In this document: piece after piece, positions 1-8,876 of the stretch | How the letters are laid out: each line of letters opens with the position of its first letter | Position numbering within the stretch: the stretch's first letter is position 1 | NCBI GenBank assembly: GCA_963971575.1 | Contig: OZ020616.1 | Coordinates: 30,980,306-31,044,305 of the forward strand | Reading direction: 5' to 3' | Source of the DNA: Liopterus haemorrhoidalis | Taxonomy: Eukaryota; Arthropoda; Insecta; Coleoptera; Dytiscidae | DNA length: 64,000 bases | Made by a program: the position numbers and the translations under genes | The notes under the pieces: generated by a model | Told to the model about the DNA's origin: nothing | Seen by the model: only the letters and a program-made list of their open reading frames with translations | The model's database searches: none

Positions 1-345
1 CGTTAAAAGTCCCTAGATTTCATCATTTAGTTCCGCTTAAACCAGAGAAACAGACTATAGTCTACCCCAAAAGTTTAAGCGGAACTAAAGAGGATTTTTA
101 TTTTCTTAAGTTGTAACGAGCTCACTTTTTAATGGCTATATGGGGCTTTCATTAAACAACATGATCAAAAGCCCTATTCAATCTTTGAAAGTTCCTAGAT
201 TTGAAAATTTAATCCCGCTTAAAGCAAAGAAACAGACTATAGTCTATCCCAAATATTTAAGTGAAACAGGATTTTTTACTTTCTTAAGTTGTCACGAGCT
301 CACGGTTAAATGTGGTTTTTATTAAGCAACTAGCAGACCCGTTGC
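1..345. repeat. Tandem short TIR MITEs (~180 bp, TATAGTCTA ends)
   Basis: Head-to-tail copies of a short inverted-repeat element: the right end of one copy (to about 57), a full copy (about 58-236) and the left part of a third. Left ends read TAGTCTA(C/T)CCC followed by TTTAAGCGGAAC; right ends read CCGCTTAAA(C/G)CAAAGAAAC then AGACTATA. They share TA at the junctions, as expected for Tc1/mariner-type MITEs. The same family recurs at 1585-1890, 33130-33310 and 46347-46527. No coding capacity. Confidence 0.65.
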
Positions 346-449
346 CAACAACGTTGGCAAACTGATATCGAATAAAAATCAATATAAGCAGGAATCAATT
401 ATTAAAATTTGCATGATTCTGCGTATATTAACAAAACAAAAACGTTTCT

Positions 450-765
450 TGATTATACCTAGGATATCTTAAAAAGCTGCTTAATGCGTGTCGTTTAAAA
501 ATTAATATCGGGCCGAATACGGCCCGCGGGATACATGATGGACATGAATGGTATAGTTGTTTCTGATTATACCTAGAAAATCCTAAAAAGCTGATTAATG
601 CGTGTCGTTTAAAAATTAATATCGGGCCGGGTACGGCCCGTGGGCCATATGCTGGACCTCAATGGTAAAGCTGTTTCTGATTATACCTAGGAAATCCTAA
701 AAGCCGCTCAATGCGTGTCGTTTAAAAATAAATATAGGGCCAGACACGGCCCGCGGGCCTAACGT
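450..765. repeat. Three-copy 114-bp tandem repeat with GC-rich hairpin
   Basis: Units start at about 450, 564 and 678, each beginning TGATTATACCTAG and containing AATGCGTGTCGTTTAAAAAT. Each unit holds a GGGCC...GGCCC inverted repeat (for example CGGGCCGAATACGGCCCG), a GC-rich island in AT-rich DNA. The period is 114 bp with few substitutions, so this is a short satellite-like array. No coding frame runs through it. Confidence 0.8.
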
Positions 766-838
766 TAATTGACACAACATTCTTTAATTAAGCCAAGATA
801 TATGCTGACTGGAGAGCTAAGAGCTATATTCTCGCTAA

Positions 839-1474
839 GACTAAACACATAGTGAAGCAGAGAGCAAAGCGGCGAAATTAAATAAATGAATTCCTGTTAA
901 CACGCGCATAGTGGAGCGTACTGCAGCGAAGTTATATCGTTATTATAGTCGAGCAAAGCGACGCGTTCAAACAAATTTGATTTCTCTGCTATCATCGTTG
1001 CTAAAATAGTTGTTTAAAATGGATATTGAGGCATTTACAAGTAGTTCTCATTTATAAGAGGTATTTATAGTAGGTTCCGATTGAAATTTGTCCATTTTTT
1101 ACCAATTTATGTTGAATTTTTTCCAAAATATAATCAAACGTTGAAATACTCATGCAAAAATAAGAATGAAACTTTTCTGGATGTTCGCGGAGTTGCATAT
1201 AGAAATGATGAAATTCACCATGTATTTGTCTACTTTTATTTATTCTGTGAACATTGCACCTTCTAGTGTGTTTATTTTTATTTTTTAGTAAATAACAAAT
1301 TTTCAGGGAAGAGTTTTCTGTTAGTAAAAAATCCATTATAATTTTGTGAACTTTCTGCTCGATTTTAAACGCGTCACTATGTGTAGACACTCTTTTATAA
1401 GCGCGACATTCTTTCACTATTTCACTCTCCGCTTTCATCGCTGCTTTGCTCTCTGCTTCACTATGTACTTAGCC
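839..1474. mobile_element. PIF/Harbinger deletion derivative, TSD TAA
   Basis: The ends form an inverted repeat: ACATAGTGAAGCAGAGAGCA near 846 matches the complement of the right end, where the strand reads GCTCTCTGCTTCACTATGT. Flanks are TAA at 836-838 and 1475-1477, the 3-bp duplication typical of PIF/Harbinger. The 636-bp body is far shorter than an autonomous element. It holds only the first part of a transposase, on the minus strand. Confidence 0.8.
1052..1438 (-). pseudogene. N-terminal fragment of PIF/Harbinger-type transposase
   Basis: A 128-codon open frame starts at an ATG (1438) just inside the right TIR and is cut off before any catalytic region. Residues about 70-115 resemble the region ahead of the DDE domain in Harbinger transposases: a basic stretch, then GEFHHFYMQL, a PEKFHSYF-like segment and TFDYILEKI. 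None of the catalytic acidic residues is present, so it cannot be an active transposase. The resemblance is from recalled family patterns. The C-terminal tail of the frame is probably not native. Confidence 0.65.
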
Positions 1475-1584
1475 TAAGTAAGCTGCTGTCGGAGAACGTC
1501 GCTCTGACTGGTGGGGAACGACCGACCACACACCTCAAACCCCGCTAGCACCTAGGAACTTAGCGTTACGAGGATACACAGAAA

Positions 1585-1890
1585 TTAGGGCTTTTATATA
1601 TATAATATGGTCAAAGGCCCGATTCAATCGTTGAAAGTTCCTAGTTCAAAATCTAGTTTCGCTTAAACCAAAGAAACAGACTATTATAATCTTCCAAATG
1701 TTTAAGTGGAATTAAGTGAAATTTTTATTTTCTTAAGTTGTCACCAGTTCACTTTTTAATGATTGAATTGGGCTTTTGTTAAACAAAATGGTCAAAAGCC
1801 TCATTCAATAATTAAAAGTCACTAGATTTCAAAAGTTCTAGTTCCGCTTAAACCAAAGAAACGTACTATAATTTATATACTGGAAAAATA
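1585..1890. repeat. Further copies of the ~180-bp MITE
   Basis: The right part of one copy ends near 1690 (GCTTAAACCAAAGAAACAGAC). A second, nearly full copy follows to about 1870, with TTTAAGTGGAATTAAGTG at its left and AGTTCCGCTTAAACCAAAG at its right. Same family and same head-to-tail arrangement as at 1-345. The stretch 1890-2050 shows nothing I recognise. Confidence 0.6.
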
Positions 1891-2054
1891 AATGCCAACC
1901 TATGGTAAATCTGAAAATCAACCTAAATTTAGTCAAGCAGAATTTTCATGTCCCTACAAGGTGCAATTAGAAATTGATGTGGCGTATGTAGAGCGTCTTA
2001 GGGTTGCAGATTAATTGATTAATTAATTAATTATTTTAGCATTTTGTTCTACGC

Positions 2055-2916
2055 TATAGGGAAATAAATTTAAGATCGTAGCGCCGCAATGTTCAATTTT
2101 GGAACGTGGGTATAGGGTACCTAATGTTATTGTTACATAGCTGTGAAAGTGAAATTATGGGAATAAATATGCTTTACAATATTTTATGAACCTGTTTAAC
2201 TATTTTATCAATAAGTAAATTAATACAAATATTTATAAAGCCATATTTTTGCATGACACGTCTCTAAAAAAAATTAAAAACTATATTTTGTGCTGTAGGT
2301 TAATGTGATACATTTTTTTTATAGTGGATTATTTCAAGTTTATAGATGGAATTAAAAATTCACGTGTTGTATATGAAGGAGTTTGCTTACACTTCCTGTG
2401 TAAGCAAATTTTTAACCTATGGCCCACTTTTTTCCAAATTTTTCTTTTCTAATCCAAGCTTTACGACAATTTACAACTTTCTTGATACCAAGTTTTATTA
2501 TTAATTTAACATTGTAGGTGGAAATCTGAGAAACGATAATTCAGGGTTCCTGTTTTTCCTCGACTTGCACATATACAAAGTACACAACAATAAGATCTAT
2601 CTATTTTATTGGACTTAAACAAACTTAAACAGTATGACTAATGCTAACGACTTCTACTTTGAAGTAAGTCATTAAAAGTTCACCACTTAGAATCTCTCTA
2701 ATCTGGATATACCGATATTTTAAATATTCCACTACGAAAATGTTATCGCCATAACCTACAACATTAATTAATTTTTTTTAGAGACGTGTCATGCAAAAAT
2801 AAACATTTGTATTAATTTACTTGTTGATAAAAGAGTAAAACAGGTTCACAAAATATTGTAAAACATATTTATTCGTATAATTTCACTTTCACAGATCTTA
2901 AATTTATTTCCCTATA
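2055..2916. mobile_element. Foldback element with ~200-bp inverted arms
   Basis: The left arm (2055-2290) and right arm (2755-2916) are inverted copies: TATAGGGAAATAAATTTAAG at the left edge is mirrored at the right edge, and GCATGACACGTCTCTAAAAA at 2255 is mirrored near 2778. The left arm carries an extra ~60-bp segment absent from the right. The loop has no convincing coding frame. It includes a short perfect hairpin (2382-2408). No clear target duplication was seen. The following 2917-3400 shows nothing identifiable apart from a T-run at 3309. Confidence 0.7.
2382..2408. other. Perfect 11-bp stem hairpin
   Basis: TTTGCTTACAC and GTGTAAGCAAA are exact complements separated by five bases, inside the loop of the foldback element. 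It could form a small cruciform or RNA hairpin, but it is too short to assign a role. Confidence 0.7.
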
Positions 2917-3399
2917 ACATGCCTCACAGTTCGACTTTTGATGTGTTAACATTTGCAAACAATATTATTAGACTTGACTTCGTTGTTCACTAATTATTTA
3001 CTTTTCTTTTGTTTTTTCATTTGGCTCTGTTTAAAGCAGTTATGTTCCATGCACCAACTAGCACCGATTTAATGTCGTTTAACCATTTTAATTTTTTTCT
3101 TATGTTTATTTTTGAGCACCAGGTTGTTAGGTATGTTTTGTCTGTTTCTAAACCTTAAAGCAAAACCCGTCAGGTTCAAATTTTCTTTTGCAGACCGTTT
3201 TTATGTCTTGTCAGTCTGTTCTTTAATTTCTGTATTTACAATTTTTCTATCCTTGTATATTCAATTCAGGTTTGTCCATATTTTTTTGGGCTAGTCATAG
3301 CATTTCTCGTTTTTTTTTTTTTTTTTTTGATGTGTCAGTGATGTGGCAGAACAAGTTTCTGCTTCGTAATATAAAGGCAAAATGCAGATGTTTAATACT

Positions 3400-4080
3400 T
3401 TGCGTTTAAAATTTTGCTTGTTTTTCTATTCTCGACTCTACAGTCCAGTATAAGTCTTAGCTTCCTTCAGAAGGATTTTCCAAGCAGCGTGTCTGACGGT
3501 TTACTCCTCCAGTTGTGGATTAGAAATGTTTTTATATCATATTCGATCCTAATACTCCATCGCGACCTTGGTCTGGCTTTCTTCCTTTCGCCATTCATTC
3601 TTTTGTAATTCTACCATCTCATTCTTTTCAGATGCCCCAACCATTCTTTATATCTCAATGTATTTTACTTATGGGGGTTCTTTGCACGATGAGTTCACAT
3701 CGTGCAAGTGATTGAATTGATTTCTAAATATTCCTTCACTTTTACTTGTAGGATTTACCTCTCGCACGTGTATATCGCTTCTTTTTGGGCTTGGTAGAAA
3801 CTCCAGCCTAATTTTCAAACTCCAACTCAATTATTTTAAAAAATTATCAGTTTTTTAAACTAAATTAAAATAGCCCCTTCAAAAAATCTTGTCTAAGCCA
3901 ATGTCTTTGACTGGCCTGATTAGAGTTTTATATATGCTAAATTTATTGTCAGTTTTGTATATTTTGCTATTAAGTACATTTTTTGTTTGTGTGATTCATA
4001 ATTCGTTTAAGATTAAAAATTTAGTCCAGCCTTTTCTAATTTTTCTGCTTAGCTCTTTTTCTGTCCTGCCTTAAAAATAA
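3400..4080 (-). pseudogene. Decayed LINE 3' region (reverse transcriptase tail)
   Basis: Read on the minus strand, broken frames show phrases typical of the end of LINE ORF2. Around 4070-4020 is a charged helix (TEKELSRKIRKGW). Around 3660-3620 is a W-G-H-L-K-R-M-like motif, and near 3570 an ARPRSRW motif. Stops and frameshifts are frequent. Clade is uncertain; the GHLKRM...RPRSRW pattern is common in RTE-like insect LINEs. Confidence 0.45.
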
Positions 4081-4149
4081 ATTACCTGTTCTAAGTATAT
4101 GACATCATCTGTGAGTTTGTTTTTTTGATATTTACTCTCGAATTTTTTG

Positions 4150-4290
4150 CCTTATGGCCAGTTGCTAAAGAACGAGTTAAATGTTTTAACTAGAGTTGTG
4201 ACTCAAGTTAAAATGATATGTTTTTGTATGTTCTTTTGACTCGAGTTAAGCATAGAGATAATCACTTAACTCGTTCTTTAACAACCGATC
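4150..4290. repeat. Small inverted-repeat MITE (GGCCAGTTGCTAAAG ends)
   Basis: TTGCTAAAGAACGAGTTAA at the left is mirrored by TTAACTCGTTCTTTAACAA at the right. The middle also contains inverted CTCAAGTTAA / TTAACTCGAG-type segments. A related copy begins at 11101 (GGCCGGTTGCTAAAG). Too short to encode anything. Confidence 0.65.
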
Positions 4291-4498
4291 ATTAGTTTGT
4301 TTGTTTTTTTACTTTTTCGTATTTTATTTTCAGATAATTTTTTGAATTTTCATCTTCCAATGCTTAATTTTGCTTCTATAATCTAAAATTCTAGGCTTCT
4401 AAAGCATAATCTCTGTCACTCTTCTTTCTCGCAAAAGTCACTATACATTATCTGCTAAATTGAAAGTTGTAATATTATTTCCATGTTAATGCCACTTA

Positions 4499-5035
4499 AG
4501 CCGCACTCAGAGCTCTTAAATCAATAAACTGTAGCTTGTACTCTGTTGCTTGTCACTAGAGGTTTGTCATATGGTAAGACGTGAAACCGTTCAGACCTCT
4601 AAATTTAGACACACCGTAAATATTGTATACCTTTACATAACTTAACAAAATGTCATCATTAACAAATCTTGCTCAAAATTACAAAGACGGACAGTAAATA
4701 TGATCTATTTAGGTAGTTAGGTTAGGTTTAGTTAGTTAAAATTTAAGACAGCAGAATTAAAAAAACGATAATAGATAAAAAAAAAAACATTTTACGATGC
4801 CATGTAGTTGGTTTAAACACACACAGATGTCGGACTATTCGTAACCCACTAATTTGTAACTGCTGTAAACGGTACGTAGAACGTTAAAGTTAGTTAGTTA
4901 GTTAAAATTTTTGGCGCACAGCAACAAAGGCTATTTGCGCCTAGTAGAACGTTAAAACAATGTATAAAAACATAACGTACAATGTGACAACGAACAGTCT
5001 ACAACGTGTTAATTTCAAGAGCTCTGAATGCGGCT
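4499..5035. mobile_element. Harbinger-type MITE with TTA target duplication
   Basis: Ends are AGCCGCACTCAGAGCTCTT at the left and AAGAGCTCTGAATGCGGCT at the right, near-perfect inverted repeats that continue inward (a TGTAG-type match follows). Both flanks are TTA (4496-4498 and 5036-5038). Size is 537 bp. The body includes GTTAGTTAGTTAAAATT repeated twice. No transposase frame. The 3-bp TTA duplication is what points to PIF/Harbinger. Confidence 0.7.
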
Positions 5036-5149
5036 TTAGTTGTGTTAGTTGAGTTTGTTATAAATATATTCCAGTGTAAAACTGGAGTTAGAGGATCCGT
5101 TTAGCCCAGCTGGAAAGGTTCTTCCTTTTTTTCAGCAATATTTACATAT

Positions 5150-6190
5150 ATTTTTACTTGCCCGACCTTAATATATAAGGGGCAAGTATTGTGATCGCGA
5201 AAATTTTCGATGTCAAGATTTTGACTGATGACCACGTTTCATGGTCCAGCGAATCCAAAAAAACTATTTTCAAAGTGCCGTCCGTATGTGTGTGTGTGTC
5301 TGTGTATGTGTATACACGACAACTCAAGAACGGTTCAACCTAGAGAGTTCGTTCTGACGCTAAAAAAAATTCCTATTAATTGAGAAAAACTCTATTGTTT
5401 TTTATGAAGACCCGAAACCGGACCCAGAAGTTATTAAACTTTAAAATCTGAAAAAAATCGTAACTAGTAAACCAGGCTTTGAACAAAACTTTATATAGAA
5501 CAGCGATTCTTAAACTGGGGTCCGCCTAGCCAATAACGGGGGTCCGCGAATCAATTTTGACATTATCTTACCATGCCCCAAATTTCGCTTTTAATCAAAT
5601 AATTCATTTAATAAAAATCCTCCATGGTCAAGACTTTTTGTATTTGTTGTTACCTATCTAGTTATTTACAGAACTAAACAATAATTAGTAAAAATTTAAT
5701 TATTTTTATTCAACTGCAAATTATTTACAGAAAACATATTATAATAAGATCTATTTTGACCAATATTTGACCAAGAAATGTTTGTATGAGTTTAACGTAT
5801 TATAATTTGTAACTTTTTAAATTCCTTTTACTACTATTTTTATTCATTTTATGTTTTTTATTCTATATGCTAATAAAAATATTCATGTCTATAAATGCAC
5901 AAGACCATTTATTAAAATAACCAGCGAGAGCCAGAAATTAAGTCTCAAGAACGAAGTAAAATGCCTAAACTGGGATGGGGTCCGCAAAAAAAAAAATGTT
6001 CAAGAAGGGGTCCTCGTACTACATAAGTTTAAGAACCCCTGGTATAGAGCATAAATTGAAGTATTTTTGAAGATTTACCTAAATAACATTTTTTTTTTCT
6101 TTTCCTTTTTTTTATACTTGTCCGACTCTTTGTTTTCGGTTTTTATGGTAGGACAAGTCTAGCGGAGGTCTCCCTTAGCCACTGGTTTAT
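5150..6190. repeat. Repeat family with CTTGCCCGAC / GGCAAGTCTAGCGGAGG ends, split by a hAT
   Basis: The left part begins near ACTTGCCCGACCTTAATATA with a GTGTGTGTGTCTGTGTATG microsatellite at 5287. The right part ends near GACAAGTCTAGCGGAGGTCT and GCCACTGGTTTAT at 6150-6190. The same right end recurs at 37150-37270, also preceded by GTATTTTTGAAGATTTACCT, so this is a dispersed repeat. A hAT MITE (5501-6041) sits inside it. Class unknown. Confidence 0.55.
5501..6041. mobile_element. hAT-type MITE (CAGCGATTCTTAAACTGGGG ends)
   Basis: The left end CAGCGATTCTTAAACTGGGG pairs with the complement of the right end (TAAGTTTAAGAACCCCTG). The CAG(N)GGTTCTTAAACT terminus with GGGGTCCGC just inside is a known hAT MITE pattern. 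Flanking octamers ATATAGAA and GTATAGAG match at six of eight positions, an aged 8-bp duplication. GGGGTCCGC motifs repeat near both ends. Non-coding. Confidence 0.7.
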
Positions 6191-6225
6191 AATATATTGA
6201 TAAATTTGCTGGGAAAACCATGAGT

Positions 6226-6265
6226 TTTTTTGTCTTAAATATATATATATATTTAAGACAAAAAA
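6226..6265. repeat. 40-bp perfect palindrome around (AT)n
   Basis: TTTTTGTCTTAAAT at the left is the exact complement of ATTTAAGACAAAAA at the right, around an ATATATATAT centre. It is a strong cruciform candidate, probably the core of a tiny hairpin element or an AT-repeat expansion. Confidence 0.8.
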
Positions 6266-6299
6266 CATTTTTATCCGGACCAGTACTGGTAAAGCACAT

Positions 6300-6590
6300 A
6301 CTCGCCGGCATTGAAAGTAATGGGCCAGTGCTGGCATTTCGTACTGGGCCAGTACCCCGGTGTCCCGTGGCCCTTAGCTGGTCCATTGATGTATCAGTTG
6401 CTGGCCCAGCAACGGTAAAGTGCATTGAAAGTAATGGGCCAGTGCTGGCATTTCGCACTGGGCCAGTGCTGGCATTTCGCATTGGTCCAGTGCTGGCATT
6501 TTGCACTGGGCCAGTACCCCGGTGTCCCCGTGGCCGTTAGCTGGCCCATTGATGTATCAGTTGCTGGCCCAGCAACGGTAAAGTGCAAAA
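6300..6590. repeat. GC-rich minisatellite (GGGCCAGTGCTGGCATTT units)
   Basis: Two long units (about 6310-6420 and 6428-6590) share the order: GAAAGTAATGGGCCAGTGCT, a GGCATTTCG segment, CAGTACCCCGGTGTCCC, then GTATCAGTTGCTGGCCCAGC and AACGGTAAAGTGC. The second unit is longer because a ~24-bp block (CAGTGCTGGCATTTCGCACT type) is iterated three times. Both strands are open over it, but only as repetitive low-complexity peptides, so I do not call a gene. Confidence 0.8.
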
Positions 6591-6742
6591 TAATCGCATT
6601 AGTTGCAAGATTTATTTCTGACAGACTAGTGCTTATATTATACCCACTCTCTAGTGTTTCAAATGTAATATATGTGTACTTACCCAGTATTAAAATAAAT
6701 TAATGGTTAGGTGCAAAATAAATACTCATTTGGCCATATTCA

Positions 6743-6886
6743 CCATCGTTGAATAAATTTATTTAACAAGTAAAGTTGACAATATCGCATCGGTTTTAAA
6801 CTATTAATGAAGAAATTAACATTGCTGTCAATAGAATGATGCGATATTGTTAACTTAAGTTGTTAAATAAATTTATTCAACGATGG
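6743..6886. mobile_element. Hairpin MITE (144 bp, almost all stem)
   Basis: CCATCGTTGAATAAATTTAT at the left is the exact complement of the right end (ATAAATTTATTCAACGATGG). Pairing continues inward with few mismatches through TTAACAA and the AATATCGCATC / GATGCGATATT segments, leaving a loop of about 35 bases. A transcript would fold into a long miRNA-precursor-like stem. No family assigned. Confidence 0.8.
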
Positions 6887-8229
6887 TAAAACTAACCGAT
6901 TGTAAATTGAATTAACAGTTATAATTTATTGATTTATTTATAAATATTAAATAAATATAATTTCAGGAATAACAGGAATTAGTTTATTTAATTTATTAAT
7001 TTAATGAAGAATTTTAAGAAAATGGTTTTCTGCCATTTCGGTCAAACCAATTTCATCCTAAAGATAAGGGGTGACTAATAATTTTCGCCAATATTCGTCT
7101 TGTATTATCTACCACATCTTTTCCCCCTGACTTGAAGAGTGCCAACCTAAAGAAATCATACTTGTTAAAATAAATTCAATAAACAAATTTTATAAGCATT
7201 AATGCTATAAGCTGTTCACTTTTGTAAGAACAAACTAGATCTGGTTATTTTGGTGATTTTTATAGTGTATTACTGACGTTTAGAAACTTGGTTATATTGT
7301 AAAAAAAGCTTTACAGTTTTGGATTAAGTTTGTATTATTTTAGGTTAGTATTATATTTACAAAATATTTAAGATGTCACTATTCAAAATGAAATATGACA
7401 AATTATATTTTTTAAATGACATATTTATAATCTTGTATCAGATTTATTAATAATTGAAAATTTTATTACATGAAAAAAACTATGATTGAACTAAACTAAA
7501 AATTAAACAATATAATATGAAATAGTTTGTGTAAACTACGTCCTTAAATCTAACAAAACACACACAAATCACAATAAAAAACTGTATAATGCTCACAATC
7601 AATAACTATTCAAATACACATCTTTAAAAACTGTTCACCAACACGTCCCAACTCGTACTCACAGAATATCACTTGTACCGACCCTCGAAGGCCACGCCAT
7701 TAGGGTGTTTTATGACTAAGAACGGTCAGACTTTTCAAATTATTACATTCAAAAAAAGTTATAAACATAAGCACTGGCCCGCTAGAAATAATCTTGAATT
7801 AATACAAATAAGGAATGCTTATAAAATGCTGGTAAAGTACTTCGTATAGGCGGAGTGCGAAATACAAATGTGAAGTACATTATTAATACTGGCGTTGCAC
7901 TTACTTTTGGTGCCAGCAATGTACCAGCGTAAAAGCAGTTTGCCGGCGTTCGGCCGTTAGTTCAATGTTTGCTGGGTACTTATCATATATTAAGGGAAGA
8001 GCTAAATGTGAAAACTGAGACGGTATGCAAAAACTGTTTTTCCAAACAATGATAAATATACTTATACCGTTTACAAAAACTCTCTAATAATACGTCAAGA
8101 TATCGTTTTATATTGCTTACTAATACAGGTGCAGTTTAAATGCAAATCTCTAGGGCCCGAAAATTTACTATCAGGTCTTTCACAAAAAAAAGTTTGCCGT
8201 TTACACCCCTGGTTTACATTTTCGATTGG
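6887..8229. other. AT-rich stretch, mostly unassigned
   Basis: No open frame of note and no recognised gene. From about 7208 to 7285 lies one end of the GCTGTTCACTTTTGTAAGAA repeat family seen complete at 18497-19497 and 46653-46907. A CTGGCCC/CCAGC-rich segment near 7770-7970 resembles the minisatellite at 6300-6590. Otherwise I see nothing supportable. Confidence 0.5.
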
Positions 8230-8394
8230 TACAGAGCTTTTCCCAAGAGAACTGGCCAGTGATGTCATAGTATATTCGTCAAACCAATAGAAATACGAAT
8301 TGCTGTCAGTTCTACGCCTGCTTAGCAACGAAGCGACTATACGAATTCTGGTTTCTGAGTATGTGGCTAGTTCTCGTGGGAAGAGCATTCTAGA
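8230..8394. repeat. Inverted-repeat element with CTTTTCCCAAGAGAACTGGC arms
   Basis: GAGCTTTTCCCAAGAGAACT at the left matches the complement of the right end (AGTTCTCGTGGGAAGAGC), followed inward by diverged complementary CATAGTATATTCG / CGACTATACGAATT segments. It looks like a small MITE or a foldback remnant. An open minus-strand frame across it is explained by the repeat. Confidence 0.5.
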
Positions 8395-8660
8395 TAACCT
8401 AATATAGTCGCATCTACTTTACCTGTTCTAATAACCTGTTTTATAAAGTAAATGCCATTAAACTATCAATAAATGATTTAAAATTTTAGTAAACAAATTT
8501 GTGACAATATTTCTTTTTGCAGAGTGAAGGGGAGAAGATATTGTGGAAAGAAATAGATAGATTATCATGTACAATATTTCCATCACTGTTTTTGTTATTT
8601 ATGGTTATATATTGGCCTGTTCTTCTATTAAGAAAATCATAAAATAGATTTTTTAGAAAA

Positions 8661-8666
8661 TTTATT
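8661..8666 (-). terminator. Candidate polyadenylation signal of Pwp2
   Basis: TTTATT on the plus strand reads AATAAA on the minus strand, 72 bases past the Pwp2 stop codon (8738-8740). It is the nearest canonical hexamer downstream of the gene. The cleavage site itself is not visible. Confidence 0.55.
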
Positions 8667-8737
8667 ATTAACTAATGTTACATAATGTTTCTGTAAATAT
8701 TATAAAATTAAAGAATTTGTTGAAACAATTCTATTTT

Positions 8738-8876
8738 TTATTCTTCAACCATTCCTTCTTCATCATCGCTATCAACTTCCATCAAACTTGTACTGGACTT
8801 ATTAGCTGTTTCTTGGGCGGCAATTTTAGCTCCTAAATTAGATATATACTGCATAGTATATTTATTGAAATCACAT
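8738..8876 (-). CDS. Pwp2: Pwp2 exon 16 (residues 877-922) and stop
   Basis: Encodes CDFNKYTMQYISNLGAKIAA (vertebrates: CSWNHYNMQYAL) and an acidic tail with EVDSDDEEGMVEE before TAA at 8738-8740. Acceptor TTTCAG. Confidence 0.95.

Noticed and set aside
140..325. A 61-codon frame near the left edge as a gene.
   Set aside because: It lies fully within tandem MITE copies and has no family resemblance.
450..765. The regular 114-bp repeats as a CRISPR-like array.
   Set aside because: Units are contiguous, much too long, without unique spacers, and the sequence is a eukaryotic genome.
6159..6588. Repetitive peptides (ASTGPVRN type) open on both strands.
   Set aside because: They are products of the minisatellite, open in several frames at once, and lack start and splice context.
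8095..8388. A 97-codon minus-strand frame as a gene.
   Set aside because: Its first third is one arm of an inverted repeat whose other arm lies within the same frame, so a MITE remnant is more likely. No domain recognised.
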